The translations under genes were made by a program, and so were the position numbers. The notes beneath the pieces are model-generated. The model had not been told where the DNA came from and searched no databases. It was given only the letters and a program-made list of their open reading frames with translations. A stretch of 64,000 nucleotides of DNA from assembly GCA_017656235.1 (NCBI GenBank), contig JACDOF010000012.1:1-64000 (forward strand), written 5' to 3'. This document shows positions 20,035 through 28,930 of this stretch, piece after piece. Position 1 is the first letter of the stretch. Each line of letters starts with the position of its first letter. Source of the stretch: Brevibacillus sp. (lineage in GTDB: Bacteria > Bacillota > Bacilli > Brevibacillales > Brevibacillaceae).

Positions 20035-20307
20035 TTACGCTGCAACCTCCTGAATCAACTCATATCCAGCAGAATCAATTTCGCCGTTTTCGTCATATTC
20101 AATGACGTATTTGCACAGACCTTCTTCAACTTGCAGGATTCCGTCAATCGGCTTATCTCCCAAACACACCGCATTGATAAGATCGTCAATTGATGCAGGG
20201 TAATGTTCATATTGTTGTGCTTCTTCCTCATCAACTGTTACAAATCAATCTTCAAGTGTTGGGCAGAAGCAGATGAATGCTTTTTTGATTGCTAGAGTTT
20301 TTTGCAT
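20035..20307 (-). pseudogene. Small ORF with an in-frame TGA (codon 21)
   Basis: MQKTLAIKKAFICFCPTLED*FVTVDEEEAQQYEHYPASIDDLINAVCLGDKPIDGILQVEEGLCKYVIEYDENGEIDSAGYELIQEVAA, continuous apart from TGA at 20247-20245. Confidence 0.5.
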
Positions 20308-20326
20308 GGTTGATTCCTCCCTTAGT

Positions 20327-20506
20327 TTAATTTTTTAATAGTTGCTCACGTTGTTGGCGTAACCGCTCAATTTCCTTCTTGATTTCTACTCTATGCTCAT
20401 AAGATGCCGTTGAGAACTGTTTTAGTATAGAAAGATGTTTCTTCATAATAGATTTCAACTCGGCATGTAAAGCGTCATCTTGCCAAATACGAGTTAGTAT
20501 TGACAT
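20327..20506 (-). CDS. Small hypothetical protein (about 59 aa)
   Basis: MSILTRIWQDDALHAELKSIMKKHLSILKQFSTASYEHRVEIKKEIERLRQQREQLLKN; start overlaps the stop of the upstream ORF. Confidence 0.5.
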   Translation of the reverse strand: MSILTRIWQDDALHAELKSIMKKHLSILKQFSTASYEHRVEIKKEIERLRQQREQLLKN

Positions 20507-20727
20507 TACCTCACCTTTGGCTTTAGGGCTGTAAAGTACAGGATGTGCAATGTGTTTAGATCAGTTTTTACTGGAATACGATGGTTAGCATATTTGATAA
20601 ACAAGCCAACGTGATCTTCATGTAATACACGCCAATAAAACTTCCCTGCCATTAACACTTTGACTTTTTTGCCGATTAATGCTTTAAGTTCGGATTGTTG
20701 TGATGGAGTCATGGGCTTGTCCTCCAT
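20506..20727 (-). CDS. Small hypothetical protein (73 aa) coupled to the integrase
   Basis: Starts at the integrase stop codon; MEDKPMTPSQQSELKALIGKKVKVLMAGKFYW. Confidence 0.55.
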   Translation of the reverse strand: MEDKPMTPSQQSELKALIGKKVKVLMAGKFYWRVLHEDHVGLFIKYANHRIPVKTDLNTLHILYFTALKPKVR

Positions 20728-21659
20728 TAAACCTCCAAAATATTTAATGGAATGTACTTAGAATTTTGTTCCCTAAGAGCGACTCCCCAAATTGCCAAAT
20801 ACCGCTGCGTCATTGCAATATTGCTATGTCTAAGCATCTTTTGTAATGTGAATACATCACAGCCATTCATCAGCATCCGATGGGCGAACGTGTGTCTAAA
20901 AGTATGTGCTGATAAACGTACATCAGGAAAATTCATGATTTCCTTCAACCGTTTAAAAACACATTTAACTGCATTGTCCGTAAGTTTTTTACCTTCTACA
21001 TCAGTAAAAACATATTGAGGAACTTCACCAAACGTCTGCTCACAATATACCCTGTACTCACACAGTTCTTTGATTAACTTTTCCGTAATCGGAATGGAAC
21101 TTTGTTGACGTTTCTTTCCGAAGACGATGATAGTACCATTCTTCAAATCAACTTCATTCCAAGACAGATTGACCATTTCACCTAGACGAACACCTGTCCC
21201 AAGCAAGAACACAATCATTGTATAGTCCCTATAAGCAAAGAATGATTTTTCACGCTGCTTCAATCGTCTGTAATAACCAAGCATTTGTTGAATATGCCGA
21301 TCCTGAAATACTTCAATCTTAATGTCCTCTTTACCGTATCCAATTTTCTTTGATGGATTTTGTTTCTGAGTAATTACTTCGATTTCTTCAAGATAGTTAA
21401 AGAATATCTTGAGGACATGCAACTTACTGTTTCTGGTTGTGACATTGTTGTTTCGTTCCTTTTGGCAATACATAAGGTAATTCTTAACTGTGTTCGCTGT
21501 TACGTCACTTACATCGACAATTTCTTGTTTACCGCAAAAATCCTGAAACTCATTGAGGGCTGACATGTACGATTCGATTGTTTTAGGCGACAAGTTTTTA
21601 AATTCCCGATCCTCCTTGAAATCTTTAATGGCGAACTTCAACAACACGAAAAAGCACAC
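20727..21659 (-). CDS. Tyrosine recombinase / integrase
   Basis: 'LLGTGVRLGEMVNLSW', 'SAHTFRHTFAHRMLMNGCDVFTLQKMLRHSNIAMTQRYL' (R-HxxR-H-Y). Confidence 0.92.
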   Translation of the reverse strand: MCFFVLLKFAIKDFKEDREFKNLSPKTIESYMSALNEFQDFCGKQEIVDVSDVTANTVKNYLMYCQKERNNNVTTRNSKLHVLKIFFNYLEEIEVITQKQNPSKKIGYGKEDIKIEVFQDRHIQQMLGYYRRLKQREKSFFAYRDYTMIVFLLGTGVRLGEMVNLSWNEVDLKNGTIIVFGKKRQQSSIPITEKLIKELCEYRVYCEQTFGEVPQYVFTDVEGKKLTDNAVKCVFKRLKEIMNFPDVRLSAHTFRHTFAHRMLMNGCDVFTLQKMLRHSNIAMTQRYLAIWGVALREQNSKYIPLNILEV

Positions 21660-21705
21660 TCCCTTCCAGTTTTATGACACTGAAAGAAAGTGTGCTTTCT
21701 ATTTG
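21650..21705 (-). terminator. Likely rho-independent terminator downstream of the tRNAs
   Basis: Minus strand AAAGCACACT ... AGTGTGCTTTTTC. Confidence 0.6.
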
Positions 21706-21778
21706 AAAGCGTGTTTGTATGCGACCACAACAATTTTTCTGTTGTCTAACCGCCTACAAACCCTTGATATATCATGTA

Positions 21779-21854
21779 TGGTGATCCGGACTGGGTTCGA
21801 ACCAGCGACCCCCACCCTGTCAAGATGGTGCTCTCCCAACTGAGCTACCGGATC
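21779..21854 (-). tRNA. tRNA-Val(GAC)
   Basis: Cloverleaf GATCCGG...CCATC-TTGACAG-GGTGG...GCTGGTTCGAACCCAGT-CCGGATC-A-CCA; anticodon GAC. Confidence 0.9.
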
Positions 21855-21913
21855 ATTTTCGTCTAGATGATCTGAACATCGGAAATCAGCATGATGCACA
21901 GACCGGTTTTTGC

Positions 21914-21990
21914 TGGTGGGCCCTGTAGGACTCGAACCTACGACCAATCGGTTATGAGCCGACCGCTCTAACCAACTGAGCTAAGGGCCC
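21914..21990 (-). tRNA. tRNA-Ile2(CAT, lysidine-type)
   Basis: GGGCCCTTAGCTCAGTTGGTTAGAGCGGTCGGCTCATAACCGATTGGTCGTAGGTTCGAGTCCTACAGGGCCCACCA; CAT anticodon in an ileX-like body. Confidence 0.85.
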
Positions 21991-22240
21991 TTACGTGCGC
22001 GTCCGATTAACGTGACGAAAATAAATATAACCCATTTCAAAAAAAATATCAAGAGGAAAAATAAAAAAAGTTGGACATCCATAAAATAAATTTTCCACTG
22101 CGCCGTTTGTCAACGTTACCAGCAAAACGACGTATCCACAGGGAAATCGCAGCGGCACAAGCATCTCATCGGCAGATGAACACTGTTTTAACGCTGCCCC
22201 CTGCGGATCGTCTCGTCGCCAAGCGGTTCTGGACTGCTTC

Positions 22241-22287
22241 TGGTTGGCCACCGCACGTGAGCGCGAAAAACGCCCCACTCACGTTAC
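22241..22287 (+). repeat. Dispersed intergenic repeat, copy 1
   Basis: ggttggccaccgcacgtgagcgcgaaaaacgccccactcacgtt. Confidence 0.7.
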
Positions 22288-22293
22288 AGCCTG

Positions 22294-22854
22294 TCACCCA
22301 GCTTGTTCCGCCGCGTCATCTGCAAGCAGAGCGGTACGCTCGTCCTCCGCTTCCTGTTCGTCGCGCAGGCGGTGGGCCATGCGGCTGGACGCGTTGGCGG
22401 CGATGCTTGCGACCAGGTCGTCGAGAAAGGTGTGGACGCGGCCGCCTGACGTTTTCGTGTCGAGGCGCTTGATTACCCCTACTTTGTGTTTGTCCAGGTG
22501 ACCAAAGGTTGTGACAGCGATGCTGCCGTATCCGAAGACAGAGCCCAGCGCCAGTGTCTCGTCACAGCCGAACAACCCTTCGTCCGTAGCGACAAGGGTT
22601 TGCAGCGGTTCCGAGAGCATCCCCTTTTCGGCCAGCATGTCCAATTCAACCCCCACCAGGATGGCGTGTTGAATCTCCCGTTTTTCCAGAACGGCCTGAA
22701 CACTGGCAATGCACGGCTCCATCGTCAATCCGGGATGATAGGGCGATTGCATCAGGTAGACGATCTCGGCGATGTCTTCTACGGTGACACCGCGTTCGTT
22801 AAGGCGCTGCAGCGCCGCATTCTTGACTTCCTTGCTGTGTACCGGTTTCTTCAT
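22294..22854 (-). CDS. pgpA: Phosphatidylglycerophosphatase A family protein
   Basis: 'NERGVTVEDIAEIVYLMQSPYHPGLT...LGSVFGYGSIAVTTFGHLDKHKVGVIKRLD'. Confidence 0.85.
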   Translation of the reverse strand: MKKPVHSKEVKNAALQRLNERGVTVEDIAEIVYLMQSPYHPGLTMEPCIASVQAVLEKREIQHAILVGVELDMLAEKGMLSEPLQTLVATDEGLFGCDETLALGSVFGYGSIAVTTFGHLDKHKVGVIKRLDTKTSGGRVHTFLDDLVASIAANASSRMAHRLRDEQEAEDERTALLADDAAEQAG

Positions 22855-23169
22855 GAAGAAGACACTCCTTCCCCCATTAGCGTGAAGTCACACTTCTATA
22901 TAGTACCACAGTGCAGAAAAGTTGCGACAATTTTTCGACCATACGGGATACCCACCGCAGTCTTCACACCCATCGTGTGAGGTCGCCCCTGCTGATTCGT
23001 CGCCCTCCTTTCCTACGGATAAGCACAGGGCAGGTTTCATAAAAATAATGGAAATCCTGATCCAAGCGCCAAATCCTTGCTGTTGTCGAACACGCGGTAT
23101 CGAGTATAATGAAAAAAACGCCGACCAATCACAAATCGACTGCGGCGCATCAAAAGCGATCTTTGGATC

Positions 23170-23575
23170 GGTACAGATTGCAGACAAAGTGTCGTGAATA
23201 CGAGTGGGGCGTTTTTCGCGCTCACGTAAGGTGGCCAACCCGCGAAGAAGCAACCCAGGATCGCTCCACGACGATCCGCAGGGGCAGCGGCTTTGAAACT
23301 CGATCAGCACCGTTTGCTGTCCTGTTCACCCCAAAATGCGCTCGACATCCTTCAGATTGAATCCAATGAGAGTTCTGACAGGAGAGCGGCCATTTTCCGC
23401 ACGAACGACTTTGCCAACCTGCCAAGCGGAGCAAGACCGAAGCGGGGGAATACGGGCGCAACCCTGACAAACGACGAAGCAGCGCTGCTTTTGCGCCCGC
23501 CCGCTTCGGGAGAGCGACGCGGACAGTCCGGCTCCATTGGAGGTTGGCAACGGAGTGAGGAAGGAAAATGGTTGC
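23170..23575 (-). repeat. Dispersed intergenic repeat, long mosaic copy 2
   Basis: Three blocks shared with 38759-38940: ttcctcactccgytgccaacc / ggttggcaaagtcgttc..cggaaaatggccgctctcctgtca / ggttggccacc..agcgcgaaaaacgcccc. Confidence 0.75.
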
Positions 23576-24085
23576 TTCTCCCTATCCAGACACCCATTGT
23601 CTACACGCTGAAGCGATCCTTAGATCGGTATTTACTTGATCTGGTGTTCATTTGCATGTTTTTCCACACAAATGGGCATGCTTAACCTGCGTGACAGGGA
23701 TTCTTGTTTAACCGGCATGAGTTGCACCTGTTCCCTGTTTGACGAGTGTTTTCGCACGTCATCCTCTTTTCGGCAGGTGTTCAGTCTTCCTGCCCGTTCT
23801 CATCCACACGTGTCCTCACGACAGCTTCATCCAACCCCCATTTTCTGAGGGTGAGAAAGAGGGCCACAACCAAAGAGGACAGCATGAGAAGAACAAGAAA
23901 TGCGTACATCATCAAGTATGTTGTTTTCAAAAACATCCACCTCCTGTCACCCTACAGTGTTGCCGTTCATGCGGGGAATATACACGATTGCGTAGAAGAT
24001 TACACAAATGGCGAATCTTTTGGTAAAATTAATGGACGTTGTCCATTGATGATAAGAAGCCAGTGAACGTTAGGAGGGGTTTATT

Positions 24086-24613
24086 TTGAAGTACAGTGTG
24101 GTCGTGTTTCCTTCCAGCCATGTGCAGGAAGTTGCCAATTCGTATCGCAAACGTTACGATCCGACCTACGCCTTGATTCCCCCGTACATCCGCATCAAGG
24201 AAGCATTTGATCTGGATGAAGAGGAACTGCCGCAGTTGGTTGATCATCTGCAGCAGGTGGCAAATTCAACGGATGCCTTCTCTGTCCGTTTCCACCGGGT
24301 CTCCACCTTTCACCCGACCAACAACGTCATCTACCTCGGCATCCAGAACAAAGAGCCGTTTGAGGCCATTCATCAAAAAATTATGGCATACTTCAAGACC
24401 CAAACAGAGATGTACGCCTATGTACCGCACCTGACCATCGGGCGTGACCTGCCCGACGATGAGCTGAAAGACGTGGTCGGACAGCTAAGCATGGCCAAGT
24501 TTGATCTGGAGTCGAAGATAGACCGCTTCCATCTGGTCTATCAGCTGGAGGACGGCATCTGGACGGTCTATCAAACCTTTCTCTTGCGCAAGGACGCTGC
24601 CAACGGAGTGTAG
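24086..24613 (+). CDS. yjcG: 2'-5' RNA ligase-like protein (YjcG family)
   Basis: Two HxT-type motifs ('RFHRVSTFHPTN', 'YVPHLTIGRDL'); followed by a yjcF-like gene. Confidence 0.8.
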   Translation: MKYSVVVFPSSHVQEVANSYRKRYDPTYALIPPYIRIKEAFDLDEEELPQLVDHLQQVANSTDAFSVRFHRVSTFHPTNNVIYLGIQNKEPFEAIHQKIMAYFKTQTEMYAYVPHLTIGRDLPDDELKDVVGQLSMAKFDLESKIDRFHLVYQLEDGIWTVYQTFLLRKDAANGV

Positions 24614-24679
24614 CGTACGTTCATCCTTTCGAGCCAACGATCCAACTGATCCAACTACAGATAGAGGAGCGCGTCAGTC

Positions 24680-25132
24680 ATGAATCAGGTAAAAGACATA
24701 CGCAGAGTACGGACGGAACAGGAAAAGGCGGATGCTCTTTTCGTCCGGCGCCGGGTGTTTATTGAGGAGCAAAACGTGCCGGAGTCGCTGGAAGTGGATG
24801 AGTACGACAGGCCGGAAGCGCCCACCATCCACTTCGTCGCCTACCGGGATGGCAAACCGGTCGGGGCCGGCCGGCTGCGCGTCTATGACCGCCAGACCGG
24901 AAAAGTGGAGCGGGTCGCTGTTCTGGACAGCGAGCGGGGAACGGGTCTGGGCCGGGAATTGATGCTGGCCATGGAGCAAACGGCTCGTGACGAGGGCTTT
25001 TCCCAACTGAAACTGAACGCCCAGTGTCACGCCCAGCCGTTTTATGAGAAGTTGGGGTACAAACCGATCGGTGACGTATTTGATGAAGCGGGTATTGACC
25101 ACATTGCGATGGTCAAATCACTGCGCGACTAG
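24680..25132 (+). CDS. yjcF: GNAT acetyltransferase (YjcF/ElaA-like)
   Basis: 'VRRRVFIEEQNVPESLEVDEYD...VAVLDSERGTGLGRELML'. Confidence 0.85.
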   Translation: MNQVKDIRRVRTEQEKADALFVRRRVFIEEQNVPESLEVDEYDRPEAPTIHFVAYRDGKPVGAGRLRVYDRQTGKVERVAVLDSERGTGLGRELMLAMEQTARDEGFSQLKLNAQCHAQPFYEKLGYKPIGDVFDEAGIDHIAMVKSLRD

Positions 25133-25181
25133 CCGTATTGTTTGCGCAATAAAGGCAATAAAGAATGAGAAAAACCAGGGG

Positions 25182-25218
25182 AAGCGGACACGCCGTTTGG
25201 GAGTGTCCGCTTTTTTTA
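25182..25218 (+). terminator. Rho-independent terminator
   Basis: agcggacacgccgtttgggagtgtccgctttttttac. Confidence 0.8.
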
Positions 25219-25246
25219 CGGCGGATAAACAAACGGGCGGGATGAA

Positions 25247-26143
25247 TTAACCCTGCTGCCGCTTTCGCGCCAACTGCTCCAGTTTGGCTGCGGCCGCAAG
25301 CGGTGCCGTCGACGATCCCATCCTCGCATGATACGGCTCCTCTCCCCGCCAGCCGTGAAAGTCCGAGCCACCGGTAGCGACCAAGCCATGCTGTTCGGTC
25401 AGCCGCAGATACTTTTCCGTTTTTTCCTGACCGTTGTCGGGATGCCACACTTCAATCCCGTCCAATCCGTACCGGATCAATTCTTCTACCAGTTCGTCGT
25501 CCTCATACAAGCCAGGATGAGCCAAAACGGCGACGCCTCCCGCCGCTTTGATCAGGTCAATTGCCTGCTGCGGCGAGATTCGCGGCGGATTGACGTACGC
25601 AGCTCCATGCCTCCCCAGGTACTTGTCAAACGCTTCGTCGATCGAGTCTACGTAGCCGCGCCTCATCATTTCCGCTGCAATGTGCGGACGGCCGATATTT
25701 TTATCCGGACCTTCCTTTTGCCTGTAGACATCCTCCAAAGAAATCTGCACGCCCAGTTCCTGAAGGCGGGCGATCATCAGCTTGTTCCGTTGATGCCGCG
25801 TGTCGCGCAGGTCGGCCAACACTTTTTGAAACCGTGTGTCCTGATAAGGGACGTAGTATCCCAGCACGTGAATATCCTGTCCTTTGGCCACCGAGCTGAT
25901 TTCCACCCCCGGAACCACCTTGACGCCAAGCTCCTGCCCGGCGGCCAGCGCTTCCTCAATCCCTGCCACCGTATCATGATCGGTGATGGCGAGAGCGGCA
26001 AGCCCTGCTTCTTTGGCCAGCCTGACGTTTTCCGCCGGCAGGCAGGTGCCGTCGGAAGCAGTGGTATGGGAATGCAGATCAGCCTTCTGTTCCCGTGTCT
26101 TTGCATCCATTCCTTTCCCTCCTAAAAATCGCGTCTGAAACAA
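25247..26143 (-). CDS. PHP-domain phosphoesterase
   Basis: 'KADLHSHTTASDGTCLPAENVRLAKEAGLAALAITDHDTVAGIEEAL'. Confidence 0.9.
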   Translation of the reverse strand: MFQTRFLGGKGMDAKTREQKADLHSHTTASDGTCLPAENVRLAKEAGLAALAITDHDTVAGIEEALAAGQELGVKVVPGVEISSVAKGQDIHVLGYYVPYQDTRFQKVLADLRDTRHQRNKLMIARLQELGVQISLEDVYRQKEGPDKNIGRPHIAAEMMRRGYVDSIDEAFDKYLGRHGAAYVNPPRISPQQAIDLIKAAGGVAVLAHPGLYEDDELVEELIRYGLDGIEVWHPDNGQEKTEKYLRLTEQHGLVATGGSDFHGWRGEEPYHARMGSSTAPLAAAAKLEQLARKRQQG

Positions 26144-26200
26144 ACTGGCATCACATATATTCTAAACAAAATTGTTCCTGTATAGGTTAGGAGGGTGTCC

Positions 26201-26575
26201 ATGCAACTGCGAAGCAAAAGTTTGACCGGAGCAATCCAGCCGCTCTCCTTTGTGGATGCCATGCTCCGTCAACAAGGGTTTCGCCGCGTTGGAGAAGAAC
26301 ACGCCCCGCTGTACGATGCCATCATCTACGATTCGGCGACCAGCATTTCTTATTACCTGCGCATACCGACAAGCGTCATCCCGTCCCGTACCGGCCAGGA
26401 CGAACAGACCTTGAAAATCGGCCAGCCCTATATCGAGTCCAAACCGCCGGCGCAAGGAGGAGAAAAGGATGGGATCATCCCCGGTGCGATCCTTCGCGCC
26501 GCCGAATACAAGCTGGCCGAAATTGCCGATTATTTGGCGCATGCAGCATCCCCCGGCAAAAAACGCTTGCGCTGA
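26201..26575 (+). CDS. Hypothetical protein
   Basis: ORF with SD (ggttaggaggg) just upstream; no family recognised. Confidence 0.6.
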   Translation: MQLRSKSLTGAIQPLSFVDAMLRQQGFRRVGEEHAPLYDAIIYDSATSISYYLRIPTSVIPSRTGQDEQTLKIGQPYIESKPPAQGGEKDGIIPGAILRAAEYKLAEIADYLAHAASPGKKRLR

Positions 26576-26683
26576 AGGCAGCTACACGTTCTGCCAAAGC
26601 AGTTGATTGGCGGACAAACGATACGATACCCTCTCTTCTTGGAGCAGTCCCGTCAGGTACCCCATCAAGGCCGTACGATACAA

Positions 26684-27111
26684 TTAATGGGTTAACGTGG
26701 TGATCTCGTACATGTGGAGGTGATAGTCTAGATTGTACGCAAGAGTCGCATGGGCCTGCTGCTCATACGGCCCGTGCCCTGGCAGGTAACCGGCAAAATC
26801 CGTGGCCAACAGCCGTTTGATACTGCTGATGGTATCACCGGTGCAGCCCCCATATTCAGGTAGATGGGTTCGAGCAGCGGATAGCGCATTACGGCCTCTT
26901 CCACGGGCGGTGCATACACCTCCGCCTCTGGATAACACTGCAGCAAATAGGCGTTGCCACCATAGTGATCCGCGTGAGCATGTGTCTGTACGATCGCCGC
27001 CAGGGATTGGCCGTCTGCGTCCAATCCTCTTTTTATTTTCCTGGCCCTAAGCACACCATGGCCATCGAACTCCCCCGCTTTTTCCCGCATTGGCCGATTC
27101 TGGACAATCAT
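26684..27111 (-). pseudogene. Metallo-beta-lactamase-fold remnant
   Basis: 'IVQTHAHADHYGGNAYLLQCYPEAEVYAPPVEEAVMRYP' (27111-26728) then 'LLATDFAGYLPGHGPYEQQAHATLAYNLDYH' in another frame (26938-26684), with internal sequence missing. Confidence 0.7.
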
Positions 27112-27545
27112 TACAATTTAATCAGCACACAGCAGGCTCTTTCCCTCCGTTACAACCTCGGGGGAGCCGATCCGGTTTTGACTGCCCTCTTTCCCAACTG
27201 GTATACTAGACTCAAGAGCAGGTTTTTGCAACTGCTCTGTCCCATCTCTTCCAAACTGCAAGAGAGATGGTTAGGTTATACGCAGACGCTACGCGTTTCG
27301 TCGGGAATAAAGAGAGGTGAATGGCCGTGGGGCAGTGACTCGGGTCGTCCAACTCGTAGATGAAAGATCGGTTTTTTCCTCTGTTTTTTGACGATTTGCA
27401 TAGGCCAAACTGTTGCGAATGTCGTATCATGTTTACGTAAAAGGGCATCTCAACACGGCCATGATGATCAAGTACGTGGAGGTGAATTCTCCTCCTTTTT
27501 ACAAGGACGGAGATCTGATTGGACAGTATTCCAATAGGGGAGATA

Positions 27546-28883
27546 ATGGAGATTTTTGTAAATCTGCTGCTGGTGCTGTTCCTCGTGTTTCTCAACGGCT
27601 TTTTTGTAGCAGCAGAGTTTTCGCTGGTGAAAGTCCGCCAAACCCGGCTGGCGCAACTGGTAAGCGAAGGAAACCGCAGAGCGCGATACGCCCAGAAGGT
27701 TACCGAACAACTGGATGCGTATCTGTCAGCCTGTCAGCTGGGCATCACACTCGCTTCGCTCGGCCTGGGCTGGATCGGTGAACCGGCGATTGCCAAACTC
27801 ATTGTTGAACCGCTGTTAGGCAACTTTCAACTGGATCCTGCGCTGATCCACACGATTTCGTTTGCCATCGCCTTCGGGACGATCACGTTCCTGCACATCG
27901 TCATCGGTGAGTTGGGGCCTAAATCGATCGCCATTCAAAAAGCGGAAGGTACTTCTCTCTGGGTTGCAGCACCGCTGATGTTTTTCTACAAACTCAGCTA
28001 TCCGGCAATCTGGCTGTTAAACGGAGCGGCCAACCTCCTCCTGCGCAGGCTGGGCATCGAGCCGGCTACCGAGCACGATCTGGCCCATACGGAAGAGGAG
28101 ATTCGCCTGCTGGTTAACCAGAGTCACAAAAGCGGACATATCGACCAAACGGAACTGGTACTGGTGGACAATGTATTCGACTTCTCGGAACGGCTCGCTC
28201 GCGAGATCATGATTCCGCGTATCGACATTGTTTGTCTGTATGAAAATCACAGCTATCAGGAAAACTTGGAAATCATCCGGCAGTCGCGCCACTCCCGATA
28301 TCCTGTGGCCCAAGGCGACAAGGACCACATCATCGGCTTTGTGCACGCCTCAGACTTCTACCTGTCGGCCTTGACCAACGGGGAAGCAGACGTCAAGCAG
28401 CTGCTGCGGCCCGTGCTGACAGTACCTGAATCGATGGAAGTGAGCCACGTCCTTCGCCTGATGCAGAAGCGCCGTTCACAGCTTGCCATCGTGATCGACG
28501 AGTACGGCGGTACGGCCGGCATGCTGACGATGGAAGACATCCTGGAGGAAATCGTCGGCGACATTCAGGACGAATTCGACGAAAATGTACGTCCTGACAT
28601 AGAAAGTTCCAACAATGTCCTGTCTGTTTCCGGCAAGACTCTCTTAAATGAGCTGCGTGATTACATTCCGATTGAAATCCACTCGGATGAGGTGGATACC
28701 ATCGCCGGTTGGCTGTACAGTCAGCTTAACGAAGAAGTGGCGGAAGGGCAATCCGTGCGCTACAACAACTATCAGTTTACCATAACGGAACTGGAAAACC
28801 ACCGGATTAACCGCGTCGGCATCACGCTGATCGAACCGGAGGATGAACCCAAAGACAAGCAGGATATGTTGATGCAAGCATAA
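27546..28883 (+). CDS. Hemolysin family / CNNM-CorC transporter
   Basis: DUF21-like TM region plus CBS pair plus C-terminal CorC_HlyC; '[19 protein letters not shown]'. Confidence 0.9.
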   Translation: MEIFVNLLLVLFLVFLNGFFVAAEFSLVKVRQTRLAQLVSEGNRRARYAQKVTEQLDAYLSACQLGITLASLGLGWIGEPAIAKLIVEPLLGNFQLDPALIHTISFAIAFGTITFLHIVIGELGPKSIAIQKAEGTSLWVAAPLMFFYKLSYPAIWLLNGAANLLLRRLGIEPATEHDLAHTEEEIRLLVNQSHKSGHIDQTELVLVDNVFDFSERLAREIMIPRIDIVCLYENHSYQENLEIIRQSRHSRYPVAQGDKDHIIGFVHASDFYLSALTNGEADVKQLLRPVLTVPESMEVSHVLRLMQKRRSQLAIVIDEYGGTAGMLTMEDILEEIVGDIQDEFDENVRPDIESSNNVLSVSGKTLLNELRDYIPIEIHSDEVDTIAGWLYSQLNEEVAEGQSVRYNNYQFTITELENHRINRVGITLIEPEDEPKDKQDMLMQA

Positions 28884-28930
28884 CGGCAGCCCCTCTCCAG
28901 CGGGAGGGGCGCCGCTTTTTCTTTCCCGTC

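Noticed and set aside
21914-21990. tRNA-Met (CAT anticodon)
   Set aside because: The body closely resembles Bacillus/ileX-type tRNA-Ile2 with lysidine, not elongator or initiator tRNA-Met
22888-23685. Multiple ORFs on both strands
   Set aside because: They overlap the dispersed repeat and have no recognisable domain or consistent RBS; treated as non-coding
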